Part shown: one piece after another, positions 35,265 through 44,797 of the stretch
Layout: the number at the start of each line of letters is the position of its first letter
How positions within the stretch are numbered: the stretch's first letter is position 1
Origin: Candidatus Poribacteria bacterium
GTDB taxonomy: Bacteria > Poribacteria > WGA-4E > WGA-3G
DNA length: 64,000 bases
Assembly (NCBI GenBank): GCA_022821965.1
Contig: JAJECN010000002.1
Location: 62,001-126,000, forward strand
Reading direction: 5' to 3'
Translations under genes and position numbers: made by a program
The notes under the pieces: model-generated
The model's input: the letters and a program-made list of their open reading frames with translations, nothing else
Told to the model about the DNA's origin: nothing
Databases searched by the model: none

Positions 35265-35293
35265 TTGATTTTCGTGTGAAATTGTGGTATAAT
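35265..35293 (+). promoter_or_regulatory. near-consensus promoter for tnpB
   Basis: TTGATT (35265-35270), 17-nt spacer, TATAAT (35288-35293) preceded by TGG. Predicted start of transcription is near 35300, exactly at the outer arm of the leader hairpin. Confidence 0.7.
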
Positions 35294-35297
35294 ATTC

Positions 35298-35372
35298 TTA
35301 CATCATGGCGGTGGATTCTACCTCCCGCTTGGGAGTGCCACCGCACCTTTTAGAAGCGGCATCATGATGTAA
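35298..35372 (+). promoter_or_regulatory. nested stem-loop in tnpB 5' leader
   Basis: Three nested inverted repeats: TTACATCATG (35298-35307) with CATGATGTAA (35363-35372), GCGGTGG (35308-35314) with CCACCGC (35338-35344), and CTCCC (35322-35326) with GGGAG (35331-35335). The outer arm runs into the AAAGG Shine-Dalgarno at 35371-35375, so folding would affect ribosome access to tnpB. Confidence 0.65.
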
Positions 35373-35380
35373 AGGAAAAC

Positions 35381-36538
35381 ATGATGTATACCACAACCTA
35401 TAAACTTTTCCGTGCGCCACGCAATCGGAATCTGAAACGAAAGACGTGGATCGCACACACAATATGGAACTACTTTCTCGGTTGGCAACGCACACGATAT
35501 TCTCTTGGGCTGCCGTATTTATCCTACAAAGAGATGTCGCGAGCGTTCACGATTCTGCGTAAGGCACATCCAGAGATGTTCGCACATTGGCGTGAGTTAG
35601 ATTCGTGGGCAGCACGCCAAGTCTTACAACGTCTTGATGAAGGTTACCAGCGGTTCTTTAAGAAAATCGCGAAACGCCCTCCAAAATTCAGATCGTTTCG
35701 TAAACCTTACTCGTTCACAATGTGTCCCTCTGGATACAAGTTTGATACGCCTATCGCGGGGGATAAAGGATTTGGAATCTATAGCGATCGCGTGACGATC
35801 ATGGGGAAAACTTACCGATTTAATCTCAGTCGCCCTATATTTGGCACTATCAAAACTGTTACTATCAAAGAAGATGCCCTTGGCGATTTTTACATGTCTG
35901 TTGTTACGGATCATATTCAGTCCCATCTCAAGCCAATGACGGGTAATGCTGCTGGGTTTGATATGGGCATCAAAACAATGCTGACATGCTCTAACGGTAA
36001 ACAATATCAATCGCCTCATTTTCAGACCGGGGCTATGGATAAAGCCAGAGCCGCGAATCGCCAATTGTCGACAAAACAGCGTGGAAGTAATAACCGAGCA
36101 CGTGCGCGTCAACACCATGCGCGTATGCACCGCAAGATTACAAGGCAACGCGAAGATCACCATTGGAAACTCGCCCTTGAACTTGTGCGTCGGTTTGATG
36201 TTCTGTTCTTTGAAACGTTGAACCTTGATGGTATGAAACGCCTTTGGGGTCGAAAAGTGTCCGACATCGGGTTCTACGCATTCTTAGAGAAACTCAAGTG
36301 GCAAGCAAAGAAACGTGGTAAGCGTGTTGCATTCATTGATCAATGGCAACCGACAACTTCGGTTTGCCATGTGTGCAACACACGCATTTCGCTTGAGTTG
36401 AGGGATAGAACATGGACGTGTGGACATTGTAATACTCATCATGACCGCGATATTAATGCGGCTATTAACATCGTTTTGGTTGGGGCATCAACCTTTGGAG
36501 TAAAGAACGTTAGACTTGCGATAGCAGGCAGTTCTTGA
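35381..36538 (+). CDS. tnpB: RNA-guided endonuclease TnpB
   Basis: 385 aa, close to ISDra2 TnpB in size. RuvC-like catalytic residues appear intact: D194 (GFDMGIKTML), E278 (FFETLNLDGM) and the Asp of HHDRDINAAINI (355-357). Zinc-finger cysteines C329/C332 and C347/C350 (CHVC, CGHC). TnpB uses an RNA from its own 3' end and the right end to cut the empty donor or target site, keeping the element. The guide RNA would end at the right-end hairpin near 36571 and take its guide from the flank beyond. AAAGG precedes the ATG by 5 nt. Confidence 0.92.
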   Translation: MMYTTTYKLFRAPRNRNLKRKTWIAHTIWNYFLGWQRTRYSLGLPYLSYKEMSRAFTILRKAHPEMFAHWRELDSWAARQVLQRLDEGYQRFFKKIAKRPPKFRSFRKPYSFTMCPSGYKFDTPIAGDKGFGIYSDRVTIMGKTYRFNLSRPIFGTIKTVTIKEDALGDFYMSVVTDHIQSHLKPMTGNAAGFDMGIKTMLTCSNGKQYQSPHFQTGAMDKARAANRQLSTKQRGSNNRARARQHHARMHRKITRQREDHHWKLALELVRRFDVLFFETLNLDGMKRLWGRKVSDIGFYAFLEKLKWQAKKRGKRVAFIDQWQPTTSVCHVCNTRISLELRDRTWTCGHCNTHHDRDINAAINIVLVGASTFGVKNVRLAIAGSS

Positions 36539-36580
36539 TGATACCAGAATCTCCCAGGCTTTAGCAGGGAGAGTATGTCA
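36400..36580 (+). ncRNA. predicted omega RNA (reRNA) region of tnpB element
   Basis: Inferred from TnpB biology: the omega RNA scaffold overlaps the last part of tnpB and the right-end palindrome (36551-36571). The boundaries are approximate and the guide would begin just after the element end. Confidence 0.4.
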
Positions 36581-36622
36581 AAAAAATTTGCTACGTAATG
36601 CGTTCGCTAAGACTTAAAAAAC

Positions 36623-36651
36623 TTGAAAACAGCACTTAAATATGGTATAAT
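36623..36651 (+). promoter_or_regulatory. near-consensus promoter for korAB
   Basis: TTGAAA (36623-36628), 17-nt spacer, TATAAT (36646-36651). The korA start is about 170 nt downstream, leaving a long leader. Confidence 0.65.
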
Positions 36652-36827
36652 TAAAAAAAGTAGAATGTTATATGTGTTCGTGAATATTAAGAAAAAGGCG
36701 CAAATATCGCAATGTAATTAACAAACGAACAATTTACTTATTTGTCCACCCATCTGATGTTGCTACATTGTCGGTGAATTGTGCGGTATCAGAATGGAAT
36801 ACGAGAAATTATTAGAAGGGAGCCAAG

Positions 36828-38618
36828 ATGGCAAAATACGACTTTGTAATCGCTGTAGGAGGGGCACCCGGGCAGGGTATAGAAACTGCTGGCAAGAGCA
36901 TCAGCCAAATTTGTGCCCGGTATGGGCTGAACGTTTTTACTTACACCGCCTATCAATCCCTCATCCGCGGTGGTCACTCCTTCCTGACTATTCGAATCAG
37001 TTCTGAGCCTGTTGCGAACCACGGGGATAAGATTGACTTGATTATTGCTCTGGATGCCAATAGCGTAGAGAAGCATCTACCCCATGTCTCACCCGGCGGC
37101 GCACTCATCTATAACAGCGATGATGTCAAACAAGAACCGGAACGTGATGACATCCAGTTGTGTCCTATCTCTTATAAAGAATTGACTAATGATCCGGACA
37201 GAAAAAAGATCATGCTGAATGTTTGTGCATCCAGTGTGGCTTTGCAATTGGTGGGGATAGATTTGGGAGTGCTTGAGGACATCATCGTTCTGTCCCTGCT
37301 CAAACGCAAGGGGCAAGCCATAGTGGATGCGAACATCGCTGCTGCTCGGGCAAGTTACGATTACGCCGCTGAACACTTTACACCGTTTGATGTCCAATTT
37401 GAGAAACAGGATCCGCCATTGGCGTTCGGTAGTGGTAATATGTTGATGGCAATGGGTGGTGCATCCGCAGGTGTTAAATTTTATGCTGCCTATCCGATGA
37501 GTCCATCAACAGGTATTCTCCACTGGATGGCACCGAACGCTCGCGATCTCGGTATTATCGTCCGGCAATGTGAAGATGAGATCAGCGTTATCAACATGGT
37601 AATCGGTGCGGCACATACTGGGGCACGTGCAATGTGTGCGACATCGGGTGGCGGTTTCGCACTTATGTCGGAAGCGATTGGCAGTGCGGGCATGATGGAA
37701 ATTCCAATTGTTGTGGTTAATGTTCAACGCGGCGGTCCCTCTACAGGTTTACCTACCAAAACCGAGCAGGGAGATTTATGGCAAGTTCTTGGCGCAAGCC
37801 AAGGTGATTTTCCGAAAATTATTGTTTCACCTACCAGTATTATGGACGGGTTTAATACAATCCCTGAACTCTTTAACCTCGTTGACAAGTTTCAGTGCCC
37901 CGGCATGGTACTCACGGATTTGTCGCTGGCGGAAGGGCACACGACATTCGTGCCGGATTCTATCGACTGGCAGCCAGAAATTGACCGTGGGGAATTAATC
38001 GCTGAACAAGGGCAGGCAGATGGTGAATATCTGCGTTACCAAATCACAGACAGCGGGATTTCGCCCCGTGCTATCCCTGGCACGCCTGGGCACATGCACG
38101 TTGTTGCTACCGATGATCATGATGAAGATGGCGGTCTGATTAGTGATGAATTCACGAATCCTCACAAACGTCGTGATATTATGGAGAAACGGCAACGCAA
38201 GATGGAAGGCATCGTTGAACTTCTCCCGCCTCCGACCCTCGAAGGACCGGAAGATGCTGAAGTTACCCTGATTGGGTGGGGATCCACGCATGGGGTCATC
38301 GGTGAAGCAGCACAATTGTTAACCGAAGCAGGCATTGCCACCAACCATATCCACTTCAAGTGGCTCTATCCGATGGACGAAGATGCTGTCAACGCAGTGC
38401 TTTCAAAATCCGCACACGCCATTATAGTTGAGTGTAACTACACTGGTCAGTTCGCTCGGTTCCTGCGCGGTGAAACCGGCTTTAAGGCAGACGGTCAGAT
38501 CCGCAAATACGACGGTGAACCCTTTATGCCACACCACGTCGTTGACGGAGCCCGTGAACTCTTAACGGGTACAGATAAGACAGACCTCTACGTCCCCTAC
38601 CAAGAAATTGTTGTTTAA
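36828..38618 (+). CDS. korA: 2-oxoacid:ferredoxin oxidoreductase, fused gamma-alpha subunit
   Basis: 596 aa. Residues 1-190 are the gamma domain (GGAPGQGIETAGKSISQICA, YQSLIRGGHSFLTIRIS), followed by the alpha/pyrimidine-binding domain (MGGASAGVKFYAAYPMSPST, VVNVQRGGPSTGLPTKTEQG) and a C-terminal transketolase-C-like domain (VTLIGWGSTHGVIGEAAQLL). Converts 2-oxoglutarate (or another 2-oxoacid) and CoA to acyl-CoA with reduced ferredoxin, in complex with the beta subunit. The TPSGLPTKTEQ motif is typical of the KorA class. GGGAG precedes the ATG; korB follows by 18 nt. Confidence 0.92.
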   Translation: MAKYDFVIAVGGAPGQGIETAGKSISQICARYGLNVFTYTAYQSLIRGGHSFLTIRISSEPVANHGDKIDLIIALDANSVEKHLPHVSPGGALIYNSDDVKQEPERDDIQLCPISYKELTNDPDRKKIMLNVCASSVALQLVGIDLGVLEDIIVLSLLKRKGQAIVDANIAAARASYDYAAEHFTPFDVQFEKQDPPLAFGSGNMLMAMGGASAGVKFYAAYPMSPSTGILHWMAPNARDLGIIVRQCEDEISVINMVIGAAHTGARAMCATSGGGFALMSEAIGSAGMMEIPIVVVNVQRGGPSTGLPTKTEQGDLWQVLGASQGDFPKIIVSPTSIMDGFNTIPELFNLVDKFQCPGMVLTDLSLAEGHTTFVPDSIDWQPEIDRGELIAEQGQADGEYLRYQITDSGISPRAIPGTPGHMHVVATDDHDEDGGLISDEFTNPHKRRDIMEKRQRKMEGIVELLPPPTLEGPEDAEVTLIGWGSTHGVIGEAAQLLTEAGIATNHIHFKWLYPMDEDAVNAVLSKSAHAIIVECNYTGQFARFLRGETGFKADGQIRKYDGEPFMPHHVVDGARELLTGTDKTDLYVPYQEIVV

Positions 38619-38636
38619 TAAAGGAGGAAGAATCAG

Positions 38637-39533
38637 ATGGCGAAACGAGAAAGACCTATTAAAGGTGCTCCTACAGCGCGAGATTTTAAAGGTGATGTTA
38701 ATCCCGATTGGTGTCCCGGTTGTGGTGATTTTAGTGTCCTTAGTGCGCTCCAAAATGCTTATGCCAAACTCGGTCGTGGCAATCATGATCACCTGACTGT
38801 AAGTGGAATCGGGTGTTCCTCTAACCTCCCTGGCTATGTAAGAACTTATGGAATGCACACCCTGCATGGTCGTGCGCTTGCCGTGGCGACCGGTGCTAAA
38901 TTTGCGAATCACGAGTTAAATGTTGTCGTCACCGGTGGTGATGGTGATGGGTACGGCATCGGCGGAAATCACTTCATTCATACGATGCGAAAAAATATTG
39001 ATCTCCTCTACATTGTCATGAATAACGAGACGTATGGCTTGACTGTCGGACAAGCCTCACCGACCACTGTGGTAGGTGAACAGACGAAGAGCACGCCGTT
39101 CGGTAATTTGGAGTCACCTCTGAATCCGGTCGCAATGGCGATTGTCTCTGGCGCGACTTATGTTGCAAGAGCGTTTAGTTCGGAACGCGCGCAACTCTCG
39201 GAATTGATGTATAACGGGATGCAACACAAAGGATTTGCGTTCATTGATGTTATCAGTCCTTGTGTGACTTGGAAGAAGGAGAAAATGAAGATTTTCGATT
39301 ATTGGAAAGAGCGAGTTCACCTTCTTGAAGATCATGACACAAGTGACAGAGCTGCTGCACTTGCGCAAGCGGTCAAGACCGGACATGAAACGCAGCTTGG
39401 ATTGTTCTACCATGATACAAGCCGCCAGTCATTGGATCAAATGGAACCCGTGTTAGAAAATGGACCTATAGCACATCAACCGCTTGGTATCAGCAAAGAA
39501 CAGGGCGACGCAATCATCCAAAGAATGATGTAA
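38637..39533 (+). CDS. korB: 2-oxoacid:ferredoxin oxidoreductase beta subunit
   Basis: 298 aa. Thiamine-diphosphate-binding subunit with WCPGCGDFSVLSALQNA (one Fe-S cysteine region), SGIGCSSNLPGY, TGGDGDGYGIGGNH (Mg-ThDP motif GDGD) and IVMNNETYGLTVGQASPTT. Length matches two-subunit KorAB enzymes with no separate ferredoxin subunit. AAAGGAGG precedes the ATG. Ends at the terminator 39598-39631. Confidence 0.93.
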   Translation: MAKRERPIKGAPTARDFKGDVNPDWCPGCGDFSVLSALQNAYAKLGRGNHDHLTVSGIGCSSNLPGYVRTYGMHTLHGRALAVATGAKFANHELNVVVTGGDGDGYGIGGNHFIHTMRKNIDLLYIVMNNETYGLTVGQASPTTVVGEQTKSTPFGNLESPLNPVAMAIVSGATYVARAFSSERAQLSELMYNGMQHKGFAFIDVISPCVTWKKEKMKIFDYWKERVHLLEDHDTSDRAAALAQAVKTGHETQLGLFYHDTSRQSLDQMEPVLENGPIAHQPLGISKEQGDAIIQRMM

Positions 39534-39597
39534 AAAGGAACGGTGTTGACGGGTTTTTGTACTCGCCTACACTTTTCATTCAAGATATTGGCTGTCA

Positions 39598-39631
39598 GGG
39601 CGGGTGCTTATCCCGCCCACTGCCTTTTTTT
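39598..39631 (+). terminator. intrinsic terminator after korAB
   Basis: GGGCGGG (39598-39604) pairs with CCCGCCC (39612-39618), followed by ACTGCC and a T run to 39631. It separates korAB from the ccmAB genes and rules out the longer upstream start of ccmA. Confidence 0.85.
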
Positions 39632-39658
39632 ATTGCCTACTGCGGGATTGTTCACATC

Positions 39659-40360
39659 ATGCGTCTTCGTGCTTCCCAACTCACCAAGAACTTCGGACAC
39701 CGCGCAATTGTCAAAAACGCCACGCTTTCGGTTAATCCCGGCGAAGTGGTTACGATTTTCGGTCCTAATGGTGCTGGTAAAACGACACTCATCAAAATTC
39801 TCGCGACGCTCCTGAAGCCGACATCCGGGGAACTTGAGATTGAAGGCACGGATGCGATCGCCAATTACTCGGACGTGCGCAACGGATTAGGGGTCGTTAT
39901 TCATGAAAATCTCGCTTACCCGGTGTTCAGTCCTTACGAGAATCTCAAGTTCTTTGGACGGATGTACGGCGTTCAGCAGTTAGAACACCGCTGTATAACG
40001 CTCCTCACCGAAGTCGGCTTGCAGCATTTCGCCCATGAACCTCTTCACATCTTCTCACGCGGCATGACACAGCGTTTTATGATTGCCAGAGCACTCCTCC
40101 ACCAACCTTCAGTTTTATTACTCGACGAACCTTTCTCTGGATTGGATGCCGCTGCCAAGCAGTTTGTTTTAAAGCGCATCGCGCAAGAACAACAAAACGG
40201 CAAAGGTATTATCATCACAACGCATAATACAGAGTTGGGCTATCTCGCAGGCACGAGGTTTCTCTTTATGATAAATGGAGAACTGGAAGAGGTCGCGCAG
40301 AAAGATGAAATTACAGCAGAGACGTTGCTGCTTATGTATGAGGAGAGGTTGACGTTTTAA
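39659..40360 (+). CDS. ccmA: heme exporter ABC ATPase CcmA-like
   Basis: 233 aa from ATG 39659; the longer frame would start upstream of the terminator. Walker A GPNGAGKTT, signature FSRGMTQR, Walker B VLLLDEPFSGLD and a C-terminal tail match an ABC ATPase. Name is by context: it is followed by a CcmB-like permease. In System I, CcmAB releases heme-loaded CcmE from CcmC. No ccmC is visible in the window. Confidence 0.8.
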   Translation: MRLRASQLTKNFGHRAIVKNATLSVNPGEVVTIFGPNGAGKTTLIKILATLLKPTSGELEIEGTDAIANYSDVRNGLGVVIHENLAYPVFSPYENLKFFGRMYGVQQLEHRCITLLTEVGLQHFAHEPLHIFSRGMTQRFMIARALLHQPSVLLLDEPFSGLDAAAKQFVLKRIAQEQQNGKGIIITTHNTELGYLAGTRFLFMINGELEEVAQKDEITAETLLLMYEERLTF

Positions 40361-40433
40361 CGAATCGGTTCTCGCTCTGTAAAATGCCCCTCGGTTGTTA
40401 ATACTTGATGACTGGCAGAAAATTGAGACAAAC

Positions 40434-41126
40434 ATGAAGGCACTCCGTCAAATTGGCGCGTTGATTCGCAAAGACCTTGGGCTTCAATTCCGTTCAAACG
40501 AGACGTTCGTATTAGTCTTCGTCTTCAGCATATTAGTTGTTCTCATTTTTGCTTTTGCGTTTGGCCCGATTTTTCCTGAAAGGGGAGAACGTGGCAAACT
40601 AACTGCCAGTGTGCTCTGGGCGGCATTCGTTTTTGCAGGGATTATCACCTTGAACCGTTCATTCACAGCAGAACGCTCACACGGTGCGTTGCAAGGCATA
40701 CGACTGACCGGCGTTGATGCGAGTAATCTTTACCTCTCTAAAGTCATTAGCAATGTCATTTTTCTATTTCTATTGGAAATCATCATTACGCCTATCGCAC
40801 TTCAATTTTTGGATCTGCTTGATGTGGTGACGGTGGGTATATTATTGAAATTATCCGGTGTGTTTGGTATCGGGACACTCGGTTTCTGTGCTGTCGGTGT
40901 GTTGTTAGCCGGTATGTCCACAGGTGCGAATGGCGGCGAGAGTCTCCTTTCCGTTATTTTACTTCCTCTCGTCATCCCAATTATTATGGGCGGTGCGAAA
41001 TGCACCGTCTCGCTTTTGGTAACCGGCGGATTAGATAACGGATTTTGGCTGGCACTGCTCATCGGATGTAGTTTAATTTTTTTGGCAGCTGCGTATCTAC
41101 TCGCGGATGCTGTCATTGAGGAATAG
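40434..41126 (+). CDS. ccmB: heme exporter protein CcmB
   Basis: 230 aa, six hydrophobic helices. KDLGLQFRSNETFVLVFVFS, ILWAAFVFAG-like VLWAAFVFAGIITLNRSF and AERSHGALQGIRLTGVDAS are typical of CcmB. ATG at 40434 is chosen over a TTG at 40395, with only weak Shine-Dalgarno support. It pairs with the upstream ATPase. It lies 8 kb from ccmEFH in this window. Confidence 0.9.
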   Translation: MKALRQIGALIRKDLGLQFRSNETFVLVFVFSILVVLIFAFAFGPIFPERGERGKLTASVLWAAFVFAGIITLNRSFTAERSHGALQGIRLTGVDASNLYLSKVISNVIFLFLLEIIITPIALQFLDLLDVVTVGILLKLSGVFGIGTLGFCAVGVLLAGMSTGANGGESLLSVILLPLVIPIIMGGAKCTVSLLVTGGLDNGFWLALLIGCSLIFLAAAYLLADAVIEE

Positions 41127-41183
41127 TATCGACGCAAATGGTCCGAGTGCAAACTTGGAAAGTACACTTAGAAAAACAGGTAA

Positions 41184-42509
<1,326 letters not shown>

Positions 42510-42526
42510 CTTCTCGTATTTACATA

Positions 42527-42562
42527 GGGACAGCCTATGCGCTGTCCCAAAACACTTTTTTT
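42527..42562 (+). terminator. intrinsic terminator after enolase
   Basis: GGGACAGC (42527-42534) and GCTGTCCC (42541-42548), loop of 6 nt, T run at 42556-42562. It precedes the start of the FtsB-like gene at 42576. Confidence 0.85.
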
Positions 42563-42575
42563 AAGGGCCTGTCTC

Positions 42576-42863
42576 ATGCGCATTTTTCGTCCAATTTTAC
42601 TTCTTATCGCGGTTGGATTACTCATCGTTAGTGTTGATCAATTCATGAAAGGTTATAGCGATTGGCAACGGGCGCAGGTCCTTGAAGAAGCCTACCGCGC
42701 CGAGATCCGAGAACTGGAAGCCGAACGCGACCAGCTCCAGAAACGCGTCGAAATGCTAAAAAACGACGAACTCACAAAGGAGCGACTCGCAAGAAAACGG
42801 CTCGGCTATATAAAACCGGGCGAACTCAAGTTTAAAGTTGCCAAATCTGACGATGTTAAGTGA
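42576..42863 (+). CDS. FtsB/DivIC-type septum formation initiator
   Basis: 95 aa. One N-terminal membrane helix (FRPILLLIAVGLLIVSVDQF), then a coiled coil (EAYRAEIRELEAERDQLQKR) and the short C-terminal RLARKRLGYIKPGELKF. This is the septum formation initiator layout; position after eno is the classic eno-ftsB order of Proteobacteria. ATG at 42576 follows AAGGG by 9 nt; the ATG at 42537 is inside the terminator. Confidence 0.85.
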   Translation: MRIFRPILLLIAVGLLIVSVDQFMKGYSDWQRAQVLEEAYRAEIRELEAERDQLQKRVEMLKNDELTKERLARKRLGYIKPGELKFKVAKSDDVK

Positions 42864-42887
42864 TTTGTAACAGCGTTTAAATTTTTC

Positions 42888-42915
42888 TTGCTTTTTTTGT
42901 ACGCGCTGCTATAAT
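42888..42915 (+). promoter_or_regulatory. promoter for DUF5069-like gene
   Basis: TTGCTT (42888-42893), 16-nt spacer, TATAAT (42910-42915), about 90 nt before the start at 43007. Confidence 0.55.
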
Positions 42916-43006
42916 AGAGTGGAATTTCGGATGGCAGGCAATAACACCTGTTATTTTGATAATACCGACCTATGACTCAACGTTCAAAGTAAGGGAGGAA
43001 AACAGA

Positions 43007-43453
43007 ATGTTTGGAAGGAAGAAAACAGCAATGATACCGACAATTAGTTCTGGGGTTGCAGGACCCCTTGGGGTATTACATCTTCCACGATTCTGGTCAA
43101 AAGTGTTAATGGATGCCAAGGGTGTACTAAATGAAGAGTATCCGGCATGCGGCGCAGGTTTTGATCAGATGGTATTAGATGGACTTGGATTGGACAAGGA
43201 TGCTACGCTGGCATACATCAGCGACAATTCACCCACCTACCCACAATTTGAAGCGTGGGTTTCGGAAAACGGAAATTTTGACCAAGCAGCAGTTGATGAA
43301 CTGAACGCCGCAATTGAGGGCTACAATCACGACGACGATACCCGCGGAAGCATCCTCGGTGCAAGCGGTATTGGCGACGACGGTTCTATCTTAGACGCTG
43401 TTAATCTCAATAACCTTGATGATTGGTATGAATTTCACGCCAGTTTAGATTAA
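43007..43453 (+). CDS. DUF5069-like protein
   Basis: 148 aa. The GGGAGG at 42994-42999 decides the ATG at 43007. Pattern LGVLHLPRFWSKVLMDAKG, NEEYPACGAGFDQMVLDGLG and FEAWVSENGNFDQAAVDELN resembles DUF5069 (R/LPRxxxKA, GEY, FD, L, WV). C-terminal acidic segment. Function unknown; family is common in Verrucomicrobia-Planctomycetes relatives. A 15-bp palindrome follows the stop. Confidence 0.65.
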   Translation: MFGRKKTAMIPTISSGVAGPLGVLHLPRFWSKVLMDAKGVLNEEYPACGAGFDQMVLDGLGLDKDATLAYISDNSPTYPQFEAWVSENGNFDQAAVDELNAAIEGYNHDDDTRGSILGASGIGDDGSILDAVNLNNLDDWYEFHASLD

Positions 43454-43464
43454 ACCTTTAGATA

Positions 43465-43499
43465 TTTCATGTAGGCGCGCCCTTCGCGCCTACATGAAA
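43465..43499. repeat. perfect 15-bp palindrome after DUF5069-like gene
   Basis: TTTCATGTAGGCGCG (43465-43479) and CGCGCCTACATGAAA (43485-43499) pair perfectly around a 5-nt loop. REP-like; may also act as a terminator-like stem for the genes converging here, though it lacks a clean T run. Confidence 0.75.
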
Positions 43500-43555
43500 C
43501 ACCCTTTTCCCTTCCTAACTATCTATCTGCTTCTGCTGTTAGTTCAATTATCGTA

Positions 43556-44644
43556 TCAACAACAGTCTGGCGACGAACAATTTCCACAATTTTCTGCTTC
43601 TGTGGTCAGTTCGATTGCCTTACCTGTTTCAGAAGATTCAAGTCCTGCAAGGAGGATTTCAGTGACATGCCGCGCTGTATACACATTTGAGAGCGGTGGT
43701 TGCGTGCCTTCACGGATATGCTCGGCGAAATGTGTGTGCATTCCACTCGGTGCAGCATCTGAGCAGTCGATTGCTTTCACATCGACGGGGGCATGTTCAC
43801 GCGTATAAGAGGTCGGTGTCAATTGGCTGAGTGCTGCGCCATCTTTACCAGGCATTGTGAATTTACCTGCTGTGCCGTGCACACTCCCCTCACCAGTGCG
43901 TGCGGGATCACACCAGCTCGTCTCCGCAGTGACAATTCCACCGGATTTCATCTCAAGCACAAGCGTTGCGACATCCTCTAATTCCGTGGGTTTATCGAAC
44001 GTAGAAACGAAGCCGGTTACCCGGTTGAAAGTGCCGAGCATCGCAACAAGGCTGGAAACAGCGTAAACCCCCATGTCGAAAAGTGCGCCGACACTCGCCT
44101 GTTTGGCATCGAAAAACCACAGATCATCGCCAGATTCACCGAAGATATCGCGAATCTCTGCGTAGTAGATTTCGGGTCCTCCATGGCTGCTTCGCATTCT
44201 TGCACCAGACACACGTCCAATCGCATTCTCGGCAATTAATTGGCGAATCTTATAGACGGCGGCGTTGAAATGCGGAAGGCACATGACTGTTTTGCCACTT
44301 GCTTCAGTTGCCTCGACAAATTGATTCGCCTCATCCATCTCGCCACAAAGCGGTTTTTGCATGAGCACATGCTTGCCGGCTTCCAATGCTTTGACACCCC
44401 AGGAAACATGTAACGGATGTGGGGTCCCGACAAGAATAGTATCAAGCGTATCGTCCGCGATGATTGCGTCGTAATCCTGGGTCCAGCGTGGTATGTCGAA
44501 TTCTTGACATTGATGTTTGAGACGGTGTTCGCGTCTGCCACCGATGACACTAACTTCAAAATCGTCGCCTTGTGCGAGATCTGGTAGGTGCAGTCGGCAG
44601 ACGATACCACCTGCACCGATAACACCAAGTTTTAGTTTCTTCAT
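43556..44644 (-). CDS. Gfo/Idh/MocA family oxidoreductase
   Basis: 362 aa from ATG 44644 (AAGGA about 11 nt upstream). Rossmann motif KLGVIGAGGIVCRLHLPDLA, EKP equivalent MQKPLCGEMDEA with the catalytic Lys, DMGVYAVSSLVAMLG in the substrate domain. C-terminal Cys-rich end (NCGNCSSPDCC) is unusual for the family. Faces DUF1080 gene upstream on the same strand. Substrate unknown. Confidence 0.9.
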   Translation of the reverse strand: MKKLKLGVIGAGGIVCRLHLPDLAQGDDFEVSVIGGRREHRLKHQCQEFDIPRWTQDYDAIIADDTLDTILVGTPHPLHVSWGVKALEAGKHVLMQKPLCGEMDEANQFVEATEASGKTVMCLPHFNAAVYKIRQLIAENAIGRVSGARMRSSHGGPEIYYAEIRDIFGESGDDLWFFDAKQASVGALFDMGVYAVSSLVAMLGTFNRVTGFVSTFDKPTELEDVATLVLEMKSGGIVTAETSWCDPARTGEGSVHGTAGKFTMPGKDGAALSQLTPTSYTREHAPVDVKAIDCSDAAPSGMHTHFAEHIREGTQPPLSNVYTARHVTEILLAGLESSETGKAIELTTEAENCGNCSSPDCC

Positions 44645-44670
44645 TTTTTTAATTTTCCTTGCGGTTCGGT
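44642..44670. repeat. 29-nt leader sequence identical to 56688-56716
   Basis: Begins at the start codon of the Gfo/Idh/MocA gene and covers its Shine-Dalgarno. Identical over 29 nt to the leader of the TPR gene. Confidence 0.75.
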
Positions 44671-44797
44671 TAGGGTAAATGATTAATAACGTTGCTTTCC
44701 GTATATCCGTCCTCCATTTCATTACGGACTATATTTTTTTCAACGGTTAGACATTCAAAAACGCGTGGCCCTCATGGGAAACCCGTTTTTGCCAACG

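Larger units (their letters stand above)
35190..36580 (+). mobile_element. IS200/IS605-type element carrying tnpB only
   Basis: Both ends carry imperfect palindromes with a shared GCC/GGC-TTTA core: left CCCCC (35196-35200), GCC-TTTA-GGC, GGGGG (35212-35216); right CTCCC (36551-36555), GGC-TTTA-GC, GGGAG (36567-36571). Such subterminal hairpins are recognised by the TnpA Y1 transposase. No tnpA lies inside, so the element is non-autonomous for transposition (IS1341-like). Exact ends cannot be fixed without a second copy. Confidence 0.7.

Noticed and set aside
35298-35372. tnpB leader as a CRISPR-like repeat or tRNA
   Set aside because: Single nested hairpin with no repeats or cloverleaf.
39557-39658. 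Longer ccmA start
   Set aside because: It would begin before a strong terminator hairpin (39598-39631).
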